DNA from: Telmatactis stephensoni
Lineage: Eukaryota > Cnidaria > Anthozoa > Actiniaria > Isophelliidae
Length of the DNA stretch: 64,000 nt
Direction: 5' to 3'
Assembly (NCBI GenBank): GCA_029948255.1
Contig: JALIZF010001451.1
Location: 186,001-250,000, forward strand
The position numbers and the translations under genes were made by a program. Shown here piece by piece: positions 53,984-64,000 of this stretch. The notes under the pieces are model-generated. The model worked only from the letters and a program-made list of their open reading frames with translations, was not told the DNA's origin and did no database searches. Every line of letters begins with the position of its first letter. The first letter of the stretch is position 1.

Positions 53984-56900
53984 ACCCAGGTTGAGATTCT
54001 TGACAGGATCCTGACAAGATCTTGGCCAGGTCTTTGCAAGATCTTGGCATGATACTTACAAGATCTTGACTAAAATCTTGATAAGATCCTAATAAGATCT
54101 TGCAAGATCTTTTCAAGATCTTGGCAAGATCTTACAAGATCCTTCAAGTTTTTTGCAATTTCCTGCAAGTTTTTTTCAAGATCTTAGCAGTGATCTTACA
54201 AGATCTTGACAAGATAGAATCTTGCCAAGATCATGGCAAGATCTTACAAGATCATGGCAAGATCTCACAAGATCATAGCAAAGATCTTGGCAAGATTCTA
54301 TCTTGTCAAGACCTTGTAAGATCACTGCTAAGATCTTACAAGATCATGGCAAGATCTCACAAGATCATGGCAAAGATCTTGGCAAGATTCTATCTTGTCA
54401 AGACCTTGTAAGATCACTGCTAAGATCTTACAAGATCATGCCAAGATCTTACAAGATCATGGCAAGGCCTTGTAAGATCTAACAAGATCATGGCAAGTTC
54501 TTACTGGATCTTGCTTCAATTTCTTAAAAAATCTTGCCAAGATCTGTGAAGATTTGGAATTATATAAATATACTATGACCTGACCATTTAAATGAAAGTA
54601 AGCCACTCAAGCAATAAACAATTCATTTCTTTATTATGACTTTCAAGCCTTTTATACAATATATAATATTTACACCAATGAAAGATTACTTTAAAATTAA
54701 GTAACTGCAACTGTAATAATTATGATTTTTACTGTTTATGAGTCTTGTAAAAAACATTCCCTTTTCTATAAGATTATCTGATTATCTTGCTTATCAGTAT
54801 ATTCATCAATACGTATAATAAAAACTTTAGTTCTCACTATATATATTTTTTTCAGATATAGATTTGCTATATCAGAAAATGCTATTAAAATAAAATACAT
54901 TTTTCATTGCCTTACATGTAGGATGTAATGGAACTCAGAGCTGCAAAAGAGTCACTTTCCTACTAACAACATTTCTTGACCATTCAAAATGTTTCAATTT
55001 GTTCGCTTATTTAGTTTCTCCTTGATTTTGTCTTTGTGTTTCATGCCATTTTGTTTTGTTTGCTTTTTGCCTAATCCCCACAGAGAAAAATGCATTTCCG
55101 TGGGACTATGAAATTAATGCTCTCTCTCTCTCTCTCTCTGAAATTTTTACATGTTACCAAATAAATTTCTACAAATAGTTTTAATTAATTTTAGAAGAAA
55201 AATTTAAGTAAGTTATGTTGTATCACTTATCTGTTGGCTAGTGATCAAGTCCAATCCTTGAACACACATGGAAATCATATAATTCCATGCATATTCTTTA
55301 ATGCTGGTACAGTCTGCTTGAGTTTAATTAACACAGTCTGTTGTCATAAATTATCTCTTGCTTTTCTAATACATCTTGTCCATAACATCTATAAAAATAA
55401 ATCATAATTACTGCAATGTTTCAAGGTTTGAGCGAGAAGAATTGTGGTGTTTCATTGGACGGGGTCGAAACCGCCGGGTCACGTCTTCAAGCTGGCGCTT
55501 CTATTATACAAATTTTGTGACTTGATTATAGTTATGAACAATAGAAGCTACTCTGTTTATAGAAATGAAATTTATAAATACTTCAAGGTTTCATTATTAT
55601 AAAAAGCAAGAACTTACCGGCTGAATTTTCAAAATTGTGACTTGATCGTAACATATGAAGTAAAAATAGGTCGAATGCCCCAGCAACCGTTCAGACTTCT
55701 ACTTCTCCAAGGCCTTGCTTTTCTCCTAAACAATGCCTAACATTTACAGTAATTACTGCGTTTTTCTGCTCCATTTAACGGCAATAAAAGCCATCAAGCA
55801 CTGGCGATTTTTCCGTAGTTAGAACGTTGTTGATTTCAGCACCGAATCCGCCAAAACCATTTGAATGCTATCACGTGATTGAATACTTTGTTTTCATTGG
55901 ATACTTGTGAATATCCGCTGGTCAGTCAGCCTGCACCTTCACTTGAGAGCCGCCATGTTTGTCAAATACGAACTTGAAACGTGGGTCAGAACAAAAGTTG
56001 AAATATCTCATATTTTTCAGTCAAAACTTGTTAATGGCACCAAAGCTTTCAAGACTCTCAATCGCTATGCATTTTTATAGCAAACAGGATGCATTTTTGC
56101 ACAAAATATCACTCTCAAGCATGTTAAGGCCTGGGTCAGGCCTTTATTTAGCATAAAATGGTATTTTTTTACATTTCAAGAGAAATATTGAATATTTCGC
56201 TTTCTAACTTGGAGACGTGTTAGAATTGGTCGATTTTGAAAAATTCTCATTGACAAAATGGGGAACGCTTGGTCACGTGACCATCTACGTAATATAGAAA
56301 ATGACAAAAATTCAATGGAAAATGGGCCGTATAGAGACGTAAAGTGAAATAATAGAATAAATGCCAATTTATGACTTTTGGGGTTGTCTTTCAAAATCTG
56401 CCTGGAATGGTGGTCCATCATTGATTGTTAAGGAGATATTTGGTAAAAGAGGTCACGTGACCAAACCAGGTATTTACAAATTTGCATCTTACTCCTCACC
56501 GTTTAAATGAAGTCATCCATTCCAGGCAGTTTCTAACTTATCTAGATGTCCTTAACAGTTACACATCAAAAACAGTCTTCATTAAATGCATTTTCACCGG
56601 CCCATTTTCAAATTAATATTTTTTCATCCTATAGGTCACGTGACCTCCGAATTCTGACCATACACAAATAAAAATGTTAAGGAACCTGATTATGACTATG
56701 GGCCAAAATTATATCTAAGTACAATTAATATTGGTAGAGATATTGCAATTTTAGGTTATTTAGTTCGGCCCAATGACCCAGGCCTTAACATGCTTGAGCT
56801 GGATCGAAGCTTTAGATGTACAGAGGCAAATCGTGACCAGTTATCACTTATTAAATCTATTTGTTTTGCAAAAAAACCCTATCACATTGCCATAAAGGTT

Positions 56901-57580
56901 ATTTCGGAGTGAAATTCTTCTTTTTATTCTGTAAAATCTTGTCAACTCTCTTTGAAGATTCTGCAAAAATGGTCCAAGGTCTCGATCCTCCAAGATAAAA
57001 TGTCAAGATATTTGAAATCTTGTCAAGATCTTGTCAGATATAAATCTTGGTAAAGTCTTGCTAAGATCTTGCCAAGATTATGACAAGACCTTACCAAGAC
57101 AATGTCCTAAGACCTTGCTAAGATCTTGGCAAGGTGTTGCCAAGATCTTGACAAGATTATAATAACGGATCTTGTCAAGATTATGAAGCAATCTTACCAA
57201 GATTATATCTGCCAAGACCTTGCCAAGATCTTGATAACATCTTGCCAAGACAATCTTCTAAGATCTTGCTAAGATCTTAGCAGAGTATTGCTAAGATCTT
57301 GCAAAGATCATGGCAAGTCCTTGGCAAGATTATGACAAGATCTTATGAAGATGACGTGCTAAGATCTTACCAAGATCATGGCAGGATCTTGGAAGATCTT
57401 GCCATGATATTGGCAAGATAATCTTGGACAGATCTTGGGACACTTTTGACAAGATCTTGCTATCATCTTGGAAATATCTTGATAAGATCTTGGCAAGATA
57501 ACTGCTTGACAAGATCTTGGCAAGATCTTACAAGATCTTAGAGGATCTTACAAGATCTTGCCAAGAAGCTCAACCTGGGT
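53984..57580. mobile_element. 3.6-kb element with CAAGATCTTG subterminal arrays
   Basis: Inverted ends ACCCAGGTTGAGATTCTTG (left) and CAAGAAGCTCAACCTGGGT (right). Both ends continue into dense arrays of the 10-bp self-complementary word CAAGATCTTG and variants (left about 53,995-54,545; right about 56,930-57,575). The middle 2.4 kb is AT-rich, with no transposase ORF found, and includes a nested palindromic element (56115-56797). If the tip is CCCAGG, both flanks are TA. Inserted at the 3' end of BTB copy 3. Confidence 0.85.
56115..56797. mobile_element. nested palindromic element with three GGTCACGTGACC sites
   Basis: TCAAGCATGTTAAGGCCTGG (left) mirrors CCAGGCCTTAACATGCTTGA (right). The centre is the palindrome GGTCACGTGACC at 56451-56462. 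Two more exact copies sit symmetrically at 56271-56282 and 56634-56645, and TGCCTGGAATGG / CCATTCCAGGCA mirror each other around the centre. TTAA at 56124 and 56785 could be the target duplication. No coding capacity. Confidence 0.85.
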
Positions 57581-57944
57581 ATGAACTGAGTAAACATTTA
57601 CTTACAAAGTTGAAGGGTTGGAAATCTGAACAAGTCAGTCTGCAACACGCAAATAGTTATTGTCACTAGCTTTGTAAAGACATTTTTTTGTTCTAATCCC
57701 AGATAATAATTGTCTCACTCACTCACTCTCGGATTTGATTAGCTCCCATGCTGCTCCACAGCTTAATTTTGAGGAGGAAGGGGGAGGTGGGGGGGGGGGG
57801 GGGGGTGAGAGTTGAGCAGGGACTTGTTTCTCAAAGACTCGATGACTTTATCAGTTCCATTTAGTTCCCAATAATGTTATGGGTGTTAATCGAAACGCAT
57901 GTTAGAGTCATTTTCTAGGATTTTACAGGCAAGTACACCAGTTG
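57581..57944. other. intergenic
   Basis: Contains (TCAC)n at 57,715-57,727 and a G run of about 18 at 57,789-57,806. No gene recognised. Confidence 0.4.
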
Positions 57945-58836
57945 TTATTGGAATTGGAATTGCTTTTTATTGCTCTCTCTTTACAAGTATAAATTTTACA
58001 ATAATACATTAAAGACAATAAAAAGTTGACAAAATAAATGACAATATATTTGTACTGATATTACATTAGAGCCTGAGGGCTAAGTTAACTGCTAAGTTTT
58101 CTAGTTAGCCCTCAGCCTATAAGTTTCTAGTATTTGAAAACAGGTAGAAGATATAAACTACAAATTACACTTAATATTTAATAAAGATATTTACATAGAC
58201 AAGAATTTAACATATTAAAAAGAAGAACAGTGATATACGAAAATATATATTTTTTTCTCTTTACTCTTGGTGTTGTTTGTGGAGAAGATATTCTTTCAAT
58301 TTTATTTTGAAGGAGGCAGGTTTTGTCAAAAGTTTTAAGTGGGTAGGGAGATCTTTCCAAAGGTCAATTGCCATATAAGAGATAGTCTGTTTACCTATAT
58401 TAGTTTTAACGCCCGGTTTGTGTAAATTATCATTGCTTGCATATCTGGTGTTGTAACTATGTACGGTCCTAGCATATCTGAACACATCATCAAAAATACT
58501 AGGTAGCATTCCATTATGCCAGAGGTACGTAAACATTAAGACGTGCAAGCAGTAGACGTTGTATACGGTCAAAATATCTAGAAGGTTTAATAGTGGTTTA
58601 GCACTGTCTGTATCTTTACCATAGAGGTTTGCAAAGAAAATCATTCTAATTATGTGGTTCTGTTTAACTTGGACTTTTTGAAGATTTGTATTGTAAGTGC
58701 TACCCCATGCCATAATGGCATAAGATATATAAGGATAGATGAGATTATAGTAAATTTGCTTTAACTGCTTTATGGAAAGATAATGCCTTAGTTTTAATAT
58801 AATTCCACTATTGCGCGATATTGGAAATGTGTTCAA
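57945..58836 (-). mobile_element. 5'-truncated LINE (jockey/CR1-like), 3' end
   Basis: The minus-strand coding part and about 315 bp of 3' UTR end at a tail of AATTCCAATTCC-type repeats near 57,945, typical of CR1/L2-group LINEs. The coding part ends in sequence characteristic of the region after the reverse transcriptase palm in such elements. Confidence 0.85.
58261..58836 (-). pseudogene. LINE reverse transcriptase C-terminal fragment, 191 codons
   Basis: The ORF has the region that follows the RT catalytic core in non-LTR elements: LRHYLSIKQLKQIYYNLIYP, YISYAIMAWGSTY, VHSYNTRYAS, and a WKDLPTHLK..SFKIKLKEYLL end. The RT catalytic motif and the endonuclease are absent; the fragment is open because truncation, not mutation, removed the rest. 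It probably encodes nothing functional. Confidence 0.85.
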
Positions 58837-58957
58837 TCAGTTGAACATGCATATACAATAAACGGATAACCTCTACTTTCCTGTTTTATCCAGTTTTTTG
58901 AAGTTTTTCGATGATTATAAGTTTATGGTCTCTCTGTGTGACTCCGGATTTAAGGTA

Positions 58958-59159
58958 TTAGGGACCAGTCATTATTTACAGGGAGGGGGGCTGGTGGAAA
59001 TATGGGGGGGGGGGCATCATTTTTCATGCACACACTGCATTATTGTTATAAGAGAATGTATGTGGAAAGGGGGGTGGGGCCATCAAAAATTGTGCATCAC
59101 ATTTCTCATTTCCACCAGCCCCCCCCCCCCCCTCCCTGTAAATAATGACCGGTCCCTTA
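58958..59159. mobile_element. foldback MITE with G/C tracts
   Basis: TTAGGGACCAGTCATTATTT and ACAGGGAGG mirrored by CCTCCCTGTAAATAATGACC and GGTCCCTTAA. The core has G12 and C14 runs near the arms. Confidence 0.85.
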
Positions 59160-59448
59160 AACAGACTCGCGCGACATGCCTTACTCAGTTTGCAAGTCAT
59201 GCCTGTCTTGCTTTAGCTTTTGTGCAGGTACGCGTTTATCGAAAAATGCAAGTCCTTAAGGATATAATCCAAGATTGTTGTAATTCGCGACGCCTGACTT
59301 CGTGAAAACAATTGGCGATAACTAATTCAAAAATACAAGGAACGTTCGATATGAATATGCAACTGCTTGCCTTGTTGACCATCTGCAGCACTGAATACAG
59401 TATCCTGGGATTACCACAGTGTCTAGTCCTACTCTACCTCGGGTTTTG
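59160..59448. other. intergenic, paralogous to 51,655-51,850
   Basis: 59,270-59,448 matches the flank of BTB copy 3 (GGCGATAACTAATTCA, ATACAAGGAACGTTCGA, CTCGGGTTTTG). No gene. Confidence 0.5.
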
Positions 59449-59607
59449 TTGAAGCTTGAAGGATGTAAGTTGAAAAATCAAGGAGATACGAATTTTCAAA
59501 AATCAGTCGAAATTTTGTATGAAAACACTTGTTGTCATACCAACAAATTTCGATTTTTGAAAATTCACATCTCCTTGATTTTTCAACTTACGTCCTTCAA
59601 ACTTCAC
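59449..59607. repeat. hairpin, arms about 65 bp
   Basis: TTGAAGGATGTAAGTTGAAA and AATCAAGGAGATACGAATTT on the left are mirrored by AAATTCACATCTCCTTGATT and TTTCAACTTACGTCCTTCAA on the right, with a loop of about 30 bp. Short enough to resemble a precursor hairpin; possibly a MITE. Confidence 0.8.
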
Positions 59608-61092
59608 AGTTTTACTGATTTTGATGTGCTCTTTCCAGCTGTGGTAATTGTTTTTAAGTTTAGGAACTTTTGGAATTACATGATAAAAGCTCACTATGAA
59701 ATCACTGTAGCAATTCACAAAATACGTCATTTACACGTATAAGATTACAGAATACGTCTTGGTAACTGTCATATTCCGATTCAGCATGAATTGAAAAATT
59801 AGTTAAGAATAGTTATGTTACCAGCTTCTGCCCTAAAATGCCTTGTGCACTTTTTGCGATCGACTTTTTCAGTTTTGCGCCTAGTCTAGCACGGTCATGG
59901 CAGGAATTTCAAATGTTTTATCCGACGGCACTGACACGATCACGGAACGGCGCGGTTAACGTTCGTTTCTCACACATACGGAAACTGCTTTATCTTGCGC
60001 ACAAGGAAGCACCAATACAGGTCAAAGAAAGGGGGCTGGGTATAGACGGTACAGAGAACCTCTGAACAAGGGTGTTAGAGAGAAGAAAAATCCCCTCGTT
60101 TGCACCACTCGGTAGATGTGTTTCAGAATGAGCCTGCAAGTTTCCTACATACGGGGTTCTTCTTTATAATGACCCTTTTTATTTGTTGGCTTTTCAGTGT
60201 GGGCAGGTCCCAAGAACGGTGCAAACGATGCGACAACTAATATTTGGGCGAAACCGTTCCCGTTCATTGTCTGCCACAGAGTCGAACAAGTTTGAAATAA
60301 TCTTCGCGGTAGTTTTCCAAAATTCTTTATGATTATGTTCGCCGCGCAAGTGGGATAAAGGGGCAAGAATAGTTATAGCATTGGGAGCTCTTGTCTGATT
60401 TACATCAAAATGACTTTGATCATGTCATATCAGAAATAGGAAAACCGTCAGAGATTCAGAGAATTTCTTGATAACCCTTTTTGTGCGCTTATATCGGAAT
60501 TAAAGGTGGTACGTATACACTCGTTTTCTGCTGATTGTTTTCAGTATATCTTTATATTGCTTGTTTTAACAGTTTGTTGTTGTTGTTGTTGCAGTGTTCC
60601 CTGTCCGTCAGTCCTCGAGACAGCTTTTTGTCCTCGCAACAAAGCTTTTGACAAAAACTAGCAGTAGAGTGAGTTAATATTGTCTCTGCATCATACTACC
60701 CCCTCCCCACTCGATCTTCATGCAATGTCCTTATGTTGAACAGTTTTTCTGCTCCGTCAATCAGTTTGGAGGCGGAGTTTATTTCAAATAAACCAATCAC
60801 TGAACACCCAAGAATCAGATAGACGGATCAGAGAAGACAAAAACCTTACCGACGAAGTCGCTATGTAACGATTTTAGCTGTAAAATCTCCGGATTTTATA
60901 AACATACACGGCCTCGGCTGGGCTTCCTGTGGTCTTACCCATGTTGTGGAAGTGTGGTACGAGCCGAAAGTGGAACGCCTGATAGAAATCTTACTTAGTC
61001 TCAAATTAAATTGCAGTGAAGTTGTTTGTGACTTTTCTATAATTAAGTACTGGCTGGTGACATTTTCTGTTTGTGACATTGGACAAAGTGAA
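59608..61092. other. intergenic, 5' flank of BTB copy 4
   Basis: (TTG)n at 60,569-60,592. 60,920-61,092 matches the 5' flank of copy 3 (GGAAGTGTGGTACGAGCCG..CGCCTGATAGAAAT). No other gene recognised; ORFs at 59838 and 60145 have no motif. Confidence 0.5.
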
Positions 61093-62416
61093 ATGGATCC
61101 CTCAAACAGCTGGCAAACTGAACTGTCTACTATCAGAGAACGTACTGAGTACGCGTTCAACAAGTCCTTCTTCTGTGATGTCGAGTTTTCGGTGGTAGAC
61201 TCGAATGGAGTCAAAGTCACTGTTCCAGCCAACAAGTACATCCTGGCTATCAGTAGTCCTGTATTTGAAGCCATGTTTTACGGACAGTTAGCAGAGAGTA
61301 ATGCAGTTATCGAGCTACCAGACTGCAGTGAGGAAGGACTACGAGAGATGCTTCACTATGTGTATTCAAATAAAGTCAACTTGACCCGAAGTAATTGTCT
61401 GGAGGTGTTGTACCTTGCCGAGAAGTATATGATGCCATTTTTAGTGCAGATGTGTAAGAGGTATCTCCAAGATGAAGTTGGGGCGAATGATGTGTTGAGT
61501 GTTTTGCCTCAAGTCCAAAAAATAGGGGACGAAAATCTCCTAAAACATTTATGGGACATTGTTGACAGCGAAACCCTTCACACCGTATCATCTGAGTCAT
61601 TTCTGAAGATATCTCGAGAAATGTTGTATCAAATTCTTTGCCAGAGATACTCTTGACGTCAAGGAGCTAGATCTTTTCCGTGCAGTAGATCGTTGGGCTG
61701 AGGAGAGAATAAAAGAAAAGAAATTAGAAAACACTGGTGAAACTAAACGATCAATTCTTGGAGAAGAGGTCATCAGACTGATAAGGTTTCCTTTGATGAT
61801 GGAAAAGGAGTTTGCGGAAATTGTTCTTCCATGTGAAATTCTGAATGTTGATGAACTGAAAGAATTAGTTCAGACCTTCCACAAGGTATCTCCATTAACC
61901 AATTTCTTTATTAGCAGGAAAAGGTGTTGCTTAATTCCAAGGATGCGATTTGATAAAATCATTCATCTAGAAAACAGCATTCAGAAAGGCACTTGCAAAT
62001 GGGATGAACTATACAGTAAACACTGTAAAGATGCTATTGACTTTACAGTAAACAAAACTGTTCATCTTGTTGGTGTGCGACTGTTTGGTAGCCAAGGCTC
62101 TACATATGATGTAGAATTGAAAGTCTTCAAAGGAGATAAAATAATTTCACATTTATCTTCCTCATTCCTTACTGAGAGTGAAATGATAGATGACTTGTAC
62201 TATGGATTTATTGTTAACCTTGAGAAACCAGTCATACTATATGCACATGCTGTGTACACTCTGAAGGTCAAGATAACAGGACCTCAATCACCTTACATTT
62301 GTGAATCAACCAGAGATATTGTTACTCTTAATGATTTAACTATAACTTACAAAGGGTCCAAAATCAAGTCAAATCCAAGTAGTCAATTTCCTACCATTAT
62401 TTTGCAATATTCTTGA
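61093..62416 (+). pseudogene. BTB-BACK-PHR copy 4, single frameshift
   Basis: Starts MDPSNSWQTELSTIR with a complete BTB (about 16-121) and the first part of BACK. At about 61,636-61,641 (ATTCTTTGCCAGAGA where the paralogs have ATTCTTGTGAGAGA) there is one extra base; the first frame stops at 61656. The second frame is then open from BACK (LDLFRAVDRWAEE) through PHR (DAIDFTVNKTVHLVGVRLFG, LYYGFIVNLEKP) to the stop at 62416 with no other lesion. Either a young pseudogene or a sequence error; the 5' product alone would be a BTB plus partial BACK protein. Confidence 0.88.
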
Positions 62417-62681
62417 AGACCTTTTTCTCATCTAAGAGGTACCACATCACATCAAATACTACATTTAAAATAGAGAAACAAAAAGTCATGTTATTTTTTC
62501 CACTCTTAGGCAGTCTGGAAGTATAAACATTCTTGTACACTCGTGTAGGCCAAGCAAAGGCAACACCTAAAGATTTCATTTTAATAACTCCAAAAAGAAA
62601 CATTGCATGCATGTGCAAAATTTAATGTCAAAGATATGCGAGCGATGGACCAGGAGATACGCTGTGAACGTTGAGATATTA

Positions 62682-62879
62682 TCACCCCATGTAAGGTAAT
62701 CCTGAATCCAGAATCCAGAATCCGGAATCCACGAAAAATTTGATTTTGAAATCCGGAATCTGGCACTTGGAATCAGGAATCCAGTCCTTGGAAGATCCAG
62801 AATCCGGCCATTTGAATCCATAAGACAGCTCTAGGAATCCGGAATCTTGCATCAGTCCGGTTTCCCTTAGATGGGGTGA
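62682..62879. mobile_element. foldback filled with GGAATCC words
   Basis: Ends TCACCCCATGTAAGG and CCCTTAGATGGGGTGA are inverted repeats, flanked by ATATTA on both sides. The interior is an array of GAATCC(G/A)GAATCC variants (about twelve words). Confidence 0.82.
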
Positions 62880-62999
62880 ATATTAGGACAGGGGATGTGA
62901 TAACCCGCAAATTAGTGCTTTCGCGTTAAAGTTATCGAAAGCTTTAGCTAATTTAGCCTCTACGCACAATTAACATTTACTAAATCCTTCTTGTATGTA

Positions 63000-63245
63000 T
63001 AGCTATTTCAATTAACGTTGTCGCTGAAAAGCCTAAAGGCTAAAACCTTTCAAATATCTTTTGTGTACTAACAAACTTCTTTGTAGGCCATCTACGAAAT
63101 CAAGGAATATGTTTCCAAGTTGTAGAATTTGCAAGCATACGGTGAGTTTCTTATTGTAATAATGTCACAGTGAAACGAAAAAAAATTATGATTCCGCTCT
63201 CAAAGCTTTAGGCTTTTTTCAGCGACAACGTTAATTGAATTAGCT
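63000..63245. mobile_element. foldback MITE, 246 bp
   Basis: TAGCTATTTCAATTAACGTTG, TCGCTGAAAAGCCTAAAG left, mirrored by CTTTAGGCTTTTTTCAGCGA, CAACGTTAATTGAATTAGCTA right. Confidence 0.82.
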
Positions 63246-63682
63246 ATATATTTTGTTTATTTTTATGTATGTGTTATGTAAACTGAAAGTGAAACTGAAA
63301 CTAGTCTTCGAAGGTGTAAGGAACTAGCGAATTTTCTCACGTTTGCACGCCCACGTATTTAAATTTCGGCGATAGCTTCACTTCAAAGATCGTCGCGCGA
63401 TTTAAATAGATTATTAAAAAAAAGATTAAAGAATTAAAGGAATTACTGTTATTTTACTCAAACTGTGGCCACTTGAAGTTGTCCAAATCATTTATTATAA
63501 CACTGATTATTTCAGTAGTTACTACTGAAACATGTTTGTTTAACTTTATAGTATTGTGTTTGTCTGGCCTTGTAATATCACCTTTTTAAAGTTTTAAAAC
63601 AAATATGTTTATATATCAACTAGAATTGTACTGCTTTCAATTAAGTCGTGATATGATTGGTTAACAAACTCAAATGACCACT
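63246..63682. other. intergenic, AT-rich
   Basis: No gene recognised. Confidence 0.4.
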
Positions 63683-63949
63683 CACTGCAAATACGCGCGA
63701 GTACATTTACTCAAAAACTTGAGTAAATCGATTAATCAACAGTAACTCTATCTGAGTAAATTTACTCAATTATTCGAGTAAAGGGTACTCAGTTATTTGA
63801 GTAAAGGGTTCTCAGTTACTTGAATAACTTAAGGGTTCTAAGTTACTTAAATAACTGAGTAAATTTACTTGGATATATAAAGTGAGTTACTGTGGATGCA
63901 TCGATTTACTCAAGTTTGTGAGTAAATTTACTCGCGCGTTTTTGCAGTG
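63683..63949. mobile_element. foldback filled with GAGTAAA/TTTACTC words
   Basis: Ends CACTGCAAATACGCGCGAGT and ACTCGCGCGTTTTTGCAGTG are inverted repeats, continuing through ATCGATTTACTCAAG. The interior is a dense array of GAGTAAA, TTTACTCA and GAGTTACT. Confidence 0.85.
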
Positions 63950-64000
63950 CTGTTAAAGAATGGAGAATGACTGTAATTATAAATCCCAAAGAATGGAGAA

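Noticed and set aside
58178..58360. Second minus-strand ORF near the LINE
   Set aside because: Out-of-frame shadow of the LINE coding region and its 3' UTR.

Overview
The window is eukaryotic and almost certainly from an animal. It has GT-AG introns, single-exon receptor/channel and BTB genes, and a very high load of foldback transposons, minisatellites and microsatellites. The protein families (polycystin, SLC5 cotransporter, BTB-BACK-PHR) and the style of the repeats (many MITE-like inverted-repeat elements, a tRNA-headed SINE, a jockey/CR1-like LINE tail) fit a cnidarian such as a coral or sea anemone. The species is an inference, not something read from the sequence.

Layout. 1-1560 is the 3' coding part of a polycystin (PKD1L/PKD2-type) channel gene running off the left edge. 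1.6-8.2 kb is intergenic and holds at least six foldback elements, with two small minus-strand ORFs near 8 kb. 8.4-41.9 kb is dominated by one SLC5 (SGLT/SMIT-like) sodium/solute cotransporter gene. Its 14 downstream exons (30735-41859) join in frame to one first exon, giving a 659-residue protein. That first exon is present three times (8454, 19342, 28046), each copy with a start codon and an intact donor, so they look like alternative promoters/first exons made by segmental duplication. Between the copies lie two palindromes of about 1.7 kb (13959-15674 and 26214-27966), a MULE-like foldback family with perfect 9-bp target duplications, and a tandem pair of larger unclassified elements (19757-25556).

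44.1-62.4 kb holds four tandem, intronless BTB-BACK-PHR genes. Copies 1 and 2 (44141, 48277) are intact and share upstream sequence. Copies 3 and 4 (52670, 61093) share a different upstream sequence and are frameshifted. Copy 3 runs directly into a 3.6-kb element filled with CAAGATCTTG words. A 5'-truncated LINE lies between copies 3 and 4.

The most distinctive feature is a recurring architecture: foldback elements whose interior is a degenerate array of one short word (CAAGATCTTG, GGATCAG, GGAATCC, GGTATTTTTAGGGG, GAGTAAA). One of these is shown to be an insertion by a matching empty site in the paralogous BTB block. Another standout is a palindromic element nested in the CAAGATCTTG element, carrying three symmetric GGTCACGTGACC sites. 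All identifications are from reading the sequence; no database search was run.
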